From a virus, in IMG/VR virus record IMGVR_UViG_3300035456_000038, positions 1-31,480 of that record: DNA of 31,480 nucleotides; one strand, 5' to 3'. Below, piece after piece: positions 8,000 to 15,109 of this stretch (position 1 is its first letter; each line of letters opens with the position of its first letter). A model generated the notes under the pieces. The model did not search any database, was not told where the DNA came from, and saw only the letters and a program-made list of their open reading frames with translations. The position numbers were made by a program, and so were the translations under genes.

Positions 8000-10248
8000 T
8001 GCATTCTCCTCAGTTCCGGGACGATATAATTGCGCGTAATCGAGCGCCAGTCTGACGCACTTTGCGGAGCGGCGTTGGCCGGGATATGAATATGTACATC
8101 GCCAATAGTCGTGCTCTGGCTGCCGCCGTTGTTTTGTGCGGCGGGAATTACGGCCTCACCCTGGTGCAATTTGTAAATTCCAGTACGCGGAACGTAATCA
8201 GTGCCGATAGCAAAAGAATCCAAATAGGAAAAATCGGGGTTCGATTCGCTGGGCATCGTAGGTAGACTTGTCGCTCCCTGACCACCGGAATATTGCGCCG
8301 TGATGTTGATTGTTTTGTCGTGCAGGCGCTCAAGCTGTGCGGCGATGTTATCGATCACGGAAGTAGCCTGGTCGATACCGCGAATCTCAATCGTCTTTTT
8401 CATCGCTTCCATTTTTGCAGAGAGATCAGTTATAGCCTGTTGAATATCAACAATGGCCTGCTGCGCTTTGATCGCTTCGCCCTGTATCACCTGTCCCCAT
8501 TGTTTATCGGCATCGGCCTGTTTTTGTTCTTCGGCTCTTAATTGAGATACTGCAGATTGCTGCATGGACAATGCTCTATTAATATCTGAACTGGCATCTT
8601 CCGCAACCTTAGCCGCAGATATAATATCTTGCGGATTACCGAACATATCTTTGGCACCCTGGACGCCATTGGCAAACTGCTGCTGCAACGCAGTTACTGC
8701 CGCCCTGTAATCTTCCAGCGCCTTGATACGATCCTGTCCGGATAAATCCAGTGCGCTGTTGAATTGGTCATTTAGCGTTGATCGTCCGGATTCATATTTC
8801 TGCTGGCTGGTCTGGTTTTTATCAGTACCGTTAATTAGCGCCAGTTGAGCAGCGGCGGACTTATCCATATCAATGCTTTGCTGGCGCAGCGCCTTGATAG
8901 CGGCCAGATGCTTTTGCTCATCGGCCGTATTTTTATCCATCGCTGCCTTGAGCGAATCATAATATTTTTGATAATCGCCGAGACGTGAAGTCAGATTTTT
9001 AATATCATCCTGCGCGGTTTTGATGGACAGAGCCGTCTTTTGTTGCGCGATGGTATTGACGCGGGTTAATTCTTCCGCGTCCAGCACCTTCATTTTTTCG
9101 GCGGTAAATTGAGCATTGGATACTTTATCTTTTTCCGCCTTAGTCCGGGCATCAGCTTCCAGCGCGATTTCCTGCTGAGTGCGGGTGTAATATTCAGCAT
9201 TGAGCGCTTCCTTTTTTTGTAATGCATCCAGCGCCACTTTATATTCATCGCCACCGACAGAGATCATCAACTCCTGTGTGGCTTTAATCTGATCTTCCTG
9301 GGATTTGAAATAATCTTTGTCCAGTGCTTTCATCGTTTCCAGCGATGCTTTCTTTTGGGCAACGGCACCCACCTGTGCTTTGAGCTGTTCGTCGGCTGCT
9401 GCTTTTAGCTGGGCGGCATTTATAAGCGATTGTTTTTGTGTCTGGGCTGCCGCATCTGTCTGTGTTTGAGTAATTAGAGAATATATTTTCCCGAACACGC
9501 TATTGCTGATTGACAGGCTGATCAGATTACCGGCCGTTTCTTCCATTGCTGCTATCTGCGCCCGTGCTTTTTGTATTTTTTCTGCCGTATTCTCTGTGAG
9601 CGATCCGCTTTTGGCTATCTGAACATTATAATTACTCCAGGCAACGCTCATTAAATTAACACCTTCAGCGCCATCGGTCATTGCCTGGTTAATCAGATTC
9701 ATCTGTTCTTTTGTGACAAGGCCATATTGTTTAAGTCCGCGAGGCATATTGGTACTGATGGCATTGATGATATTATCAAATGCCTGGCTTACGGAATCTC
9801 CGGAAATGCGTGCTGCCATTCGCGCCATTTCGGCAATCTGCTCAACTTGGCTTGACGTCAGATCAAGCATCTGGGCCTTGACAGCTTTTTGCATTAACTG
9901 ACTATCATCAACAGTTCCGTCAGTTGCCCGTTTCATATTAGCTAAAATTTGATCAGCGCTCTCTCCGGATGCTGCTGCTAATCCATAAAAGGCTGCTTTT
10001 GCCTGTTCGGCCTTTGCACCCATTTCAATATATTCGCTTACTTTTTGAAAAGCTAAATAGGAACCTGTAGCGGCCGCCGTTATTTCCAACCAGGAGCTTT
10101 TCAGTTTGTCGAGCGCTGAAACAGCTTGCGGTGTCGAAGTGTTTATTTTGTTCATCGCAGCTTCAGCATTCTTACCGAATTGCTGCATGACGACGGATCC
10201 ATCATCCTTGACGGTGAGCGTGACTTGTATCGTGTTTTGATTTCCCAT
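7996..10248 (-). CDS. tail tape measure protein
   Basis: 750 residues. It sets tail length and is threaded through the tail tube during assembly and DNA ejection. The N-terminal ~250 residues show the hydrophobic, Ala-rich tape-measure start (LKSSWLEITAAATGSYLAF). Residues ~260-640 are long Lys/Ala/Gln/Glu-rich helices predicted to form coiled coils. Near the C-terminus is the GTDYVPRTGIYKLHQGEAV motif seen in many tape measures. At ~1.5 angstrom per residue this would give a tail of very roughly 110 nm (rule of thumb). It follows the chaperone frameshift pair, the normal siphophage order. The start codon directly follows a dispersed repeat whose end provides the AAAGG ribosome binding site six bases upstream. 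Confidence 0.92.
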   Translation of the reverse strand: MGNQNTIQVTLTVKDDGSVVMQQFGKNAEAAMNKINTSTPQAVSALDKLKSSWLEITAAATGSYLAFQKVSEYIEMGAKAEQAKAAFYGLAAASGESADQILANMKRATDGTVDDSQLMQKAVKAQMLDLTSSQVEQIAEMARMAARISGDSVSQAFDNIINAISTNMPRGLKQYGLVTKEQMNLINQAMTDGAEGVNLMSVAWSNYNVQIAKSGSLTENTAEKIQKARAQIAAMEETAGNLISLSISNSVFGKIYSLITQTQTDAAAQTQKQSLINAAQLKAAADEQLKAQVGAVAQKKASLETMKALDKDYFKSQEDQIKATQELMISVGGDEYKVALDALQKKEALNAEYYTRTQQEIALEADARTKAEKDKVSNAQFTAEKMKVLDAEELTRVNTIAQQKTALSIKTAQDDIKNLTSRLGDYQKYYDSLKAAMDKNTADEQKHLAAIKALRQQSIDMDKSAAAQLALINGTDKNQTSQQKYESGRSTLNDQFNSALDLSGQDRIKALEDYRAAVTALQQQFANGVQGAKDMFGNPQDIISAAKVAEDASSDINRALSMQQSAVSQLRAEEQKQADADKQWGQVIQGEAIKAQQAIVDIQQAITDLSAKMEAMKKTIEIRGIDQATSVIDNIAAQLERLHDKTINITAQYSGGQGATSLPTMPSESNPDFSYLDSFAIGTDYVPRTGIYKLHQGEAVIPAAQNNGGSQSTTIGDVHIHIPANAAPQSASDWRSITRNYIVPELRRMQ

Positions 10249-10313
10249 AATGAGCCTTTCCCGATTTATCGGGATTAGAGCGAATTATCCCTGAGCCGCA
10301 GGCGAATGGGGCT
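10249..10313 (+). repeat. two-hairpin dispersed repeat, copy A
   Basis: Plus-strand reading: AATGAGCCT, then a hairpin with TCCCGA/TCGGGA arms, TTAG, the core AGCGAATTATCCC and a second inverted segment (GCC-GCA-GGC). It fills the whole gap between the frameshift extension stop (10315) and the tape-measure start. On the coding strand its last bases read AAAGGCTCATT and abut the ATG, so the element provides the Shine-Dalgarno sequence. Confidence 0.75.
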
Positions 10314-10314
10314 T

Positions 10315-10587
10315 TTATTTTCCGATCGCATTATTCAATGCGCCCAAATCTTCCCATTCCTCAAAACTTAAATCATCCTTGCCAAAGGGATATCCGGCCA
10401 TTTGCAAATTCCGGATCCGAAACATTTTATGCGTGTACTGACAAAACTCGCCCGCGCGGACTTTTCCACATTTGCCGCGCGAGCATGTCCATTCCAGATT
10501 GTCGCCAAATTCATTACTGCATTTTTCATGTTGCTTCTCATCACAGATGTTTTTACCCTGGCGGATCGTCTCCAGATCCGCTAAGTA
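10315..10587 (-). CDS. tail assembly chaperone, frameshift (T-like) extension
   Basis: A 90-codon open frame in the -1 frame relative to the 131-residue protein, with no usable start codon near its beginning; the first in-frame ATG is in its middle. It reads YLADLETIRQGKN, then a Cys-rich segment with cysteines in the pattern C-x8-C-x11-C-x4-C-x8-C (zinc-ribbon-like), then an acidic end (DDLSFEEWEDLGALNN). Fused to residues 1-130 of the upstream protein it would give a ~220-residue protein equivalent to lambda gpG-T, which recruits the tape measure to the tube protein. It was found by reading the minus strand between the chaperone and the tape measure. The overlapping plus-strand frames here are shadows. 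Confidence 0.8.
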   Translation of the reverse strand, partial: YLADLETIRQGKNICDEKQHEKCSNEFGDNLEWTCSRGKCGKVRAGEFCQYTHKMFRIRNLQMAGYPFGKDDLSFEEWEDLGALNNAIGK

Positions 10588-10593
10588 GGGTTT
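10561..10593 (-). promoter_or_regulatory. programmed -1 ribosomal frameshift signal
   Basis: The end of the upstream frame reads GAA AAC CCT ACT TAG. The heptamer A AAC CCT (10593-10587) fits the X XXY YYZ slippery rule, so both tRNAs can re-pair with AAA CCC after a -1 shift. Five bases later a perfect 7-bp stem begins, GCGGATC/GATCCGC with a seven-base loop (10581-10561), a typical stimulatory structure. The shifted frame stays open for 90 codons. Confidence 0.85.
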
Positions 10594-10976
10594 TCCTCAT
10601 CATCTTCCGTTTCAACTTTTGATAATGCATTTTCAAAGACATGCATCGCCAGCATCGCGATTACGTCCGGTGCATATTTAGCGACGAGCTCTTTCCAATC
10701 GGCGGTGAAGTCCGCTGATTGCGGATTGGAAGAAATAGGTATATTTCCGGGTTTGGCAAATTCGCCATCGGTAATACCGGTAAGTATCTTAAACCCATAT
10801 TTCGAGCGGGTTTCACCCTGTGTATATTCGACCTTTCGGCCATGACGAGTAACCAGTGAGTTGGCAAATTTTATGCGCTCTTCCATCGTCGGCGGGCGAA
10901 ATTCCAGGGTGATGCTACCGCCTGCGATGTTGTCCGAAAAAGTTATTTTGCATGGTTCGTCTGATAATATTCTCAT
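10581..10976 (-). CDS. tail assembly chaperone (G-like)
   Basis: 131 residues, between the tube protein and the tape measure, the conserved place of the lambda gpG-type chaperone that binds the tape measure during tail assembly. It begins MRILSDEPCKITFSDNI with a beta-rich N-terminal half (TLEFRPPTMEERIKFANSLV), followed by a helix (WKELVAKYAPDVIAMLAMHV) and an acidic end (VETEDDEENPT). The acidic end, the stop right after a slippery heptamer and the downstream open frame all support production of a longer -1 frameshift product. Start: ATG with GAGGAGA eight bases upstream. Confidence 0.8.
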   Translation of the reverse strand: MRILSDEPCKITFSDNIAGGSITLEFRPPTMEERIKFANSLVTRHGRKVEYTQGETRSKYGFKILTGITDGEFAKPGNIPISSNPQSADFTADWKELVAKYAPDVIAMLAMHVFENALSKVETEDDEENPT

Positions 10977-11000
10977 GTGATATCTCCTCGTTTCAAAAAA

Positions 11001-11064
11001 TCGTATCTAGTATCTCGTGAAGCGCATCTAGCATTTTTCACGAAATACGCTTCACGCTTCACAA
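11001..11064. repeat. GTGAAGCG-type repeat array
   Basis: Contains ATCTCGTGAAGCG and the inverted GCTTCACGCTTCAC with a central TTTTTCACGAAATACG, between the tube-like gene and the chaperone gene. The two halves can pair into a hairpin. It belongs to the same family as the arrays at 5114, 15061, 16323, 23481 and 29818. Confidence 0.7.
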
Positions 11065-11084
11065 TTAACTAAAGGCCGTCGACC

Positions 11085-12371
11085 TTACGCTGCATATGTT
11101 GCTTGCAGATTTTGCACGGTGACGATGCTGGAACCGTAGGTATCGTCTTCGAGTACCTGCAGATCTCCGGCTTCGGCCAATCGCTTACCGTCCACGGTTA
11201 TCGGGGCTTTCAGAACGGCGACTTTCGGAAAAATATATTCCGTCTGGTAATAATTGGTAGCATCGTAGAGTGCGCCCATAGCCTTCACGTAGATACCAAA
11301 AGTATCATTGTCGATGAGATGCTTCTTCATAATGAAATCGCGGAATTCCCGATCAAGTTTGATTGTCTGCATTCTGCCGCCGCGCGCATATCTGCCGCCA
11401 TACATGCCGCCCGCACCGGGCACGAATTGCACTTCGCCGTTGTTGTTGAAGGTGTGCTCGATTGATTTTATTTCCGACGAAAGGGTGCGTCCGCCGGAAA
11501 ATGCCGAACCTGTCCAGGTGCCCCCGATGTTGAAAATTGTCTGTGCAATTTCCAGCGGCGATTCATTGACGCGGGGAGGGAAGGTCATCCAGCCTGCTTC
11601 CGTAGGGATGTAGAGGACTTTATAATTTTTCAGCGCATGCGCCCCATTGGGAGCTACAATGGTGATTATTGCCGGTGTAGCGCCGGAGACGGCGCTATAA
11701 GCCACCTGAGTCCATACACCTGTAGTTAATTCCACCTTGATGTTCTGGACATTAGCCAGCCGTAATGCGGCGGTGGATCCCTCTACCCCAAGACTTGCCA
11801 GCGTCAGACTTGTTGCGTCGGTATAGGCGTTGATTGTTTCCTCCACAACGTTGTCGGTATATTTGCCGGTGCCTTTGACACTGGCTGCAATTTTCACAAA
11901 AGAATCACGCGCAAAAGTTGTCGTCACGGAATCAACAAACATGGACGCGAAAAGCCTTTTATCTACCTGGTTGCCATAACGTTGGGCGGCGGTGAATGAT
12001 GGGTTTTCGCGGTTGGCATCAAGTCCTCCGGCAATCGGCGTGATGGTGTGTTTATAGCCAATGCCCGCTGCAGAAGTACTTACAGCGCCCATCGCATAAG
12101 CCATGAGAAAGGCGATGTTCTGCGGCTGCGCCATATCATGCGCGGCAGGCCAGACAGCCAGATTGCCACGGTCATAAATCACATCGACTTCTTCCTTGCC
12201 GTGGGCTTCGTTGTCGTTATTTTGTCGGCGCGGATCGAGATCTATCAGCGAGGCCAGATTCCACAGCATGGTGGTATCGAGCGTTTTCTCGACATTGATC
12301 GCCGGTTCGCGCAGGTTTGCGGAAACCGCGATTACGTTATTTGTTGCCATTGAATTTCGTTCTGATGACAT
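11085..12371 (-). CDS. probable major tail tube protein
   Basis: 428 residues. By order (after DUF1834 and before the chaperone/tape measure) this should be the tube protein that polymerises into the non-contractile tail. The start used has GGGAGG ten bases upstream; a second ATG at codon 8 (MATNNVIAVSANL) is an alternative. The sequence is beta-rich with Gly- and Thr-rich turns, and a NNNGEVQFVPGAGGMYGGR loop followed by a basic-acidic helix (KLDREFRDFIMKKHLID). At 428 residues it is long for a tube protein, so it may carry an extra surface domain. No sheath-like sequence was seen in the window, which supports a siphovirus tail. Function rests on position more than on motif. Confidence 0.65.
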   Translation of the reverse strand: MSSERNSMATNNVIAVSANLREPAINVEKTLDTTMLWNLASLIDLDPRRQNNDNEAHGKEEVDVIYDRGNLAVWPAAHDMAQPQNIAFLMAYAMGAVSTSAAGIGYKHTITPIAGGLDANRENPSFTAAQRYGNQVDKRLFASMFVDSVTTTFARDSFVKIAASVKGTGKYTDNVVEETINAYTDATSLTLASLGVEGSTAALRLANVQNIKVELTTGVWTQVAYSAVSGATPAIITIVAPNGAHALKNYKVLYIPTEAGWMTFPPRVNESPLEIAQTIFNIGGTWTGSAFSGGRTLSSEIKSIEHTFNNNGEVQFVPGAGGMYGGRYARGGRMQTIKLDREFRDFIMKKHLIDNDTFGIYVKAMGALYDATNYYQTEYIFPKVAVLKAPITVDGKRLAEAGDLQVLEDDTYGSSIVTVQNLQATYAA

Positions 12372-12386
12372 GATTATTTAACCTCC

Positions 12387-12420
12387 CTCGGATTATCCGG
12401 ATCCGACTTGCGGATCAGAG
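12387..12420 (+). repeat. possible fragment of the two-hairpin repeat
   Basis: GGATTATCC followed by GGATCCG-ACTTG-CGGATC resembles the core GAATTATCCC plus second hairpin of the six clear copies, and like four of them it sits just upstream of a gene start on the minus strand. The first hairpin and AATGAG flank are missing, so this may be a decayed copy or coincidence. Confidence 0.35.
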
Positions 12421-12423
12421 TTT

Positions 12424-12618
12424 CTATTTAGTTGCCTTTTTCTGTTTTCCGCCTGTTTCCGCCGCATCCGCAGGCGCATCTTCCTCTGCCACTTTTTCAA
12501 ATTTCGCTTTTTCCTGCGGCGGGATTTCCGGATAGATGATGCCTTGTTTAAAGCTTTTTCCTGCCATCGGGCCGTCGATAACAGTAAACCCCTGAATTGC
12601 TTCTTTTAATTTGAACAT
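12424..12618 (-). CDS. small head-tail region protein
   Basis: 64 residues, starting MFKLKEAIQGFTVIDGPMAG, with AGGAGGG five bases upstream. The first ~40 residues look like a small folded domain, and the rest is charged and low-complexity (EEDAPADAAETGGKQKKATK). It lies between the DUF1834 protein and the tube protein, where Mu-like phages encode short proteins such as gp38/DUF2635; the sequence fits that family only loosely. Probably a connector or assembly component, by position alone. Confidence 0.65.
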   Translation of the reverse strand: MFKLKEAIQGFTVIDGPMAGKSFKQGIIYPEIPPQEKAKFEKVAEEDAPADAAETGGKQKKATK

Positions 12619-12646
12619 ATGCCCTCCTATTTTTTATTCGCTATTG

Positions 12647-12823
12647 TTAGATATTTTCCGTAACCATCAAAAACAGGGTTTGGATAAGCATGGAAGCCTT
12701 AGCCAAATCGACAAAACCTAACCTATTTTGAGAGATCGGCCTAAAATGCGCCCCATTGGTCGCCCCGACCACAAAAAACGCCTTTAAAGGCCATTTAAAC
12801 CGTTTTTTCGTTTTTTTAACCAT
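12647..12823 (-). CDS. doubtful 58-codon ORF in an AT-rich gap
   Basis: The 224-bp gap between the DUF1834 gene and the small 64-residue gene has an uninterrupted 58-codon frame, starting MVKKTKKRFKWPLKAFFVVG and ending LFLMVTENI. No good ribosome binding site precedes the ATG, the composition (T-rich, many Phe/Lys) differs from its neighbours, and the DNA contains short self-complementary parts (GCCTTTAAAGGC). It could be a real small gene, but an inserted repeat-like sequence is at least as likely. Confidence 0.25.
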   Translation of the reverse strand: MVKKTKKRFKWPLKAFFVVGATNGAHFRPISQNRLGFVDLAKASMLIQTLFLMVTENI

Positions 12824-12842
12824 TTCAAACCCATCTTTCGGT

Positions 12843-13292
12843 TTATTCCGTCGCTATAAGTACGTTTTTCAGGCCATATATAAGCCCGTAAGCGAGAATT
12901 CCACCTTGCGCCATCAACAGGTCTTCCCGGATGGGCCGGAGGAAATCATAATCTGCTATCTGAAAACCGATTAACTTATCCCGGACACTCTCGATAATTA
13001 AATTGGCGGCGACCGAACCCGCCTGTCTGCTCTTCTGATTCTGCGCAATCAGGATTATCAAGAAATCCATCGCGCAGGTCGTCCATTGTCCGACCTGCTC
13101 AAAAGGCTGAAATACACCGCCCTGATATACAACATGCAGAGACGGCATCTTCAGCGGCGTCTTGAGCAATTCGTCAACGGTGCCCTGCCATGTGTCGACT
13201 GTTTTCACGCCATTGATATCTTCGAGTTCTCCGATGATGGCGTTTTGCATTGTCTCCAGCATTCCGGCGGGCGGGGTTTCGGGTTCGGGCAT
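12843..13292 (-). CDS. Mu gp37-like protein (DUF1834 type)
   Basis: 149 residues. In Mu-like phages this family follows the DUF1320 protein and is thought to act at the head-tail interface. Recognisable features: an N-terminal helix with AIIGELEDINGVKTV, a strand pair around MPSLHVVYQGG, and FLIILIAQNQKSRQAG followed by ESVRDKLIGFQ, the 'R..L.G' helix typical of tail-terminator-like folds. The start follows the upstream stop directly (TAAATG). Order gp36-gp37 is kept exactly as in Mu. Confidence 0.8.
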   Translation of the reverse strand: MPEPETPPAGMLETMQNAIIGELEDINGVKTVDTWQGTVDELLKTPLKMPSLHVVYQGGVFQPFEQVGQWTTCAMDFLIILIAQNQKSRQAGSVAANLIIESVRDKLIGFQIADYDFLRPIREDLLMAQGGILAYGLIYGLKNVLIATE

Positions 13293-13718
13293 TTAAAAAT
13301 TCCTCAATTTATCACGGTTAAAAATTCGTCGGTTGCTGTCGAAATCAACCGAGTTATTCGTATCGGCCGGAGCGGGTGTCGCTGCGCCCAGAGCAATTGT
13401 TCCCGCCGCTACTTTTTCCAGGAAGCGGATTGCTGCGTTATAACGATCTTTGCGCACTTCCGGCATGACCAGATCACTGCGGGAATAGAGTTCATACACG
13501 GCGATATCTTGGCACAGTTCGGCTACTTTGGCCGGTACCGTCGCCAGCGGCACAGTGTAACGTCCCTGACAATAGGCATCGATGGTGGCGGCAGCGGCGG
13601 CAATGGCTGCGGTGACCAAAGCATCGACGACGTCGCCGGTGCCCTCATCGTCGGTGAGGGTTATCAGCGCCGCTTCGCCGATTCTGTCTGTAATATTTGC
13701 AATGGTGCAGTAAGACAT
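13293..13718 (-). CDS. Mu gp36-like protein (DUF1320)
   Basis: 141 residues with the DUF1320 pattern: MSYCTIANITDRIGE at the start, LTDDEGTGDVVDALVTAAI, then IDAYCQGRYTVPLATVP and VAELCQDIAVYELYSR, then a basic helix (VRKDRYNAAIRFLEKVAAG). Members lie next to gp35 and gp37 in Mu-like genomes and resemble head-tail connector (adaptor) proteins. AAGGA lies nine bases upstream. Confidence is high because of the characteristic DAY..GRY and LC.DIA.Y.LY motifs. Confidence 0.9.
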   Translation of the reverse strand: MSYCTIANITDRIGEAALITLTDDEGTGDVVDALVTAAIAAAAATIDAYCQGRYTVPLATVPAKVAELCQDIAVYELYSRSDLVMPEVRKDRYNAAIRFLEKVAAGTIALGAATPAPADTNNSVDFDSNRRIFNRDKLRNF

Positions 13719-13739
13719 AAATTTGTTTCCTTAAAGCTT

Positions 13740-13761
13740 CCCTCTCCCTTGCGGGAGAGGG
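13740..13761. repeat. hairpin between gp35 and gp36 genes
   Basis: A perfect 9-bp stem, CCCTCTCCC/GGGAGAGGG with a TTGC loop, lies in the 51-bp gap. No T-run follows on the coding strand, so it is not a normal terminator. CCCTCTCCC-type inverted repeats are common dispersed elements in bacterial genomes, which would fit the repeat-rich character of this phage. Confidence 0.55.
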
Positions 13762-13769
13762 TTTGTTTG

Positions 13770-14045
13770 TTAAACATTTTTTTTGATCAGTTTAAGCAAA
13801 TCCGCTTTCGTCGATTTAGGCGGTATTACTACGCCCTTTTCCGTCAAGATGGCTTCGAGTTCTTTGTTGGGCATTTCGTCGTAATCAACTTTTTTGATTT
13901 CTTCGACTACCAGCATCGGCTCGGCTTTTAGTGCTGCCAATTCGGCAGGCGTGAATTTTCCGTCCGGATATTCCTTTGCCTCGACAGTGTGGGCGATGCC
14001 GCAACGCCGGAAGCCGGGTTTTTTACTTTTAATTTTTATGGGCAT
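13770..14045 (-). CDS. Mu gp35-like protein (HI1506 type)
   Basis: 91 residues. It begins MPIKIKSKKPGFRRCGIAHT, continues with YPDGKFTPAELAALKAEPMLVVEE (the 'F...L..L...P.L.V' core of the Mu-like gp35 family) and ends with a small helix-extended-helix segment (NKELEAILTEKGVVIP, then STKADLLKLIKK), a fold used for nucleic-acid or protein binding. It follows the capsid gene as in Mu. AAAGGAGG lies seven bases upstream. Confidence 0.85.
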   Translation of the reverse strand: MPIKIKSKKPGFRRCGIAHTVEAKEYPDGKFTPAELAALKAEPMLVVEEIKKVDYDEMPNKELEAILTEKGVVIPPKSTKADLLKLIKKNV

Positions 14046-14067
14046 GGTTGCCCTCCTTTCAATGGAA

Positions 14068-14092
14068 CCTTCCGCCGCAATGCGGCGGAAGG
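14068..14092 (-). repeat. strong hairpin after the capsid gene
   Basis: An 11-bp perfect stem, CCTTCCGCCGC/GCGGCGGAAGG with a three-base loop, starts 17 bases after the capsid gene stop. There is no T-run, so complete termination is unlikely. A stable 3' hairpin here could protect the capsid message from exonucleases or reduce readthrough into gp35, giving more capsid than downstream proteins. Confidence 0.6.
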
Positions 14093-14108
14093 AACTTTAA
14101 TTATTTGT

Positions 14109-15014
14109 TTACGCCAATCCGCGGTTGCCGTAACTCATCTGCCAAAAAGCATAACCACCGGCCGCGCGGGCTTCTGCGCCAAAGCGGAACTTCTTGCGCA
14201 TGAAGACGTTGTCGTTTTGTGCATCTGTCTGCTCGACGAAGTTCGGTGCTTTGCGTTCCTGATAAACAAACGGCTTTATCGGCATGGAAGTGCAATGCAG
14301 GAACCATGCGGTTGTCGAAGTCAAACGCGGGTTGACAAGCAGCTTGGCTGTGCCTTTGTAGGGGTTCGGTGATTCGTCGGTCAGAAAATCCATTTCCAAT
14401 AAACGCCTGCCGGTTATTTCAAGAGCTGGCGGGACTTCCAGAACATCGGGAACCAATGCCAACGGACGGCCTTCATCATCCTTAAAGGACATAATCGCTA
14501 TTCTTCCCGCACCATAGGATGCAGCGGCGAGTGCAGCGGTGGCAGCAGAGAGCGCTGCAGTTCCGAGGTTGGAAACGCTGGCTCCTGCGACTGAATGGTC
14601 AGTGTCGTAAAAATACTGGCCATCGTAGCAGAGGTTCGCAAATGCATTGTTTTTCAGGTCTGCTACTATCTCGTCCGGAAGTTGTTTAGCGCTATAACCG
14701 GCCATCTGCGCCTGAGGTGCATAGATGCCGAGATTATCATCTTCGATATCGTTACGGTCAACTTCCACCGTGGCTTCCCAGTCATCATTGACAACGGTGT
14801 ACTTGAACGCTTCCAGCGCCTTGACAACTTTGTCCCCGATCCATTTGCGCATCTTGGGAAACATCGAGAGCCAGGTATAATCATTCTGGCCGGATCCGCT
14901 GGGCACCAGCATGGCTGTTTGCTGCCATTGGCTGGGTGCACCGGCAAAGGCATTATTGAACGTGGTCTTCAATGACAGAAAGACCGCTGAAATTGTCGCT
15001 TTATTAACTAACAT
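14109..15014 (-). CDS. major capsid protein (Mu gpT family)
   Basis: 301 residues, the length of Mu-like gpT, the main shell protein with an HK97-type fold. Recognisable features: the N-terminal LVNKATISAVFLSLKTTFNN, then YTWLSMFPKMRKWIGDK, then EATVEVDRNDIEDDNLG, LPDEIVADLKNNAFANLCYDG with FYDTDHSV, and the C-terminal KFRFGAEARAAGGYAFWQM. The 'G...W.GDR' and 'VRADARGNAGFGLWQ'-like positions are kept. AGGAGG lies six bases upstream. Order protease/scaffold, decoration, capsid matches Mu-like heads. Confidence 0.95.
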   Translation of the reverse strand: MLVNKATISAVFLSLKTTFNNAFAGAPSQWQQTAMLVPSGSGQNDYTWLSMFPKMRKWIGDKVVKALEAFKYTVVNDDWEATVEVDRNDIEDDNLGIYAPQAQMAGYSAKQLPDEIVADLKNNAFANLCYDGQYFYDTDHSVAGASVSNLGTAALSAATAALAAASYGAGRIAIMSFKDDEGRPLALVPDVLEVPPALEITGRRLLEMDFLTDESPNPYKGTAKLLVNPRLTSTTAWFLHCTSMPIKPFVYQERKAPNFVEQTDAQNDNVFMRKKFRFGAEARAAGGYAFWQMSYGNRGLA

Positions 15015-15033
15015 GGTTTTCCTCCTGTTTTAA

Positions 15034-15104
15034 ATTCGTTATTCGTTATTCGTTATTCGTATCTCGTGAAGCGTGAGATACTCTTCACGCTTCACGCTTC
15101 ACGA
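15034..15104. repeat. ATTCGTT tandem plus GTGAAGCG array
   Basis: About four tandem copies of the 7-mer ATTCGTT (15034-15060) run directly into ATCTCGTGAAGCGTGAGATA and then three overlapping CGCTTCACG units. The second part can fold back (CGTGAAGCGTGA with TCACGCTTCACG). It lies between the decoration-like gene and the capsid gene and is the most complex member of the array family. Confidence 0.7.
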
Positions 15105-15109
15105 TATTG

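Noticed and set aside
13086-13931. A 281-codon open frame on the plus strand
   Set aside because: It runs antisense across three well-recognised genes (DUF1834, DUF1320, gp35), has no recognisable domains and no good start context; it is a shadow.
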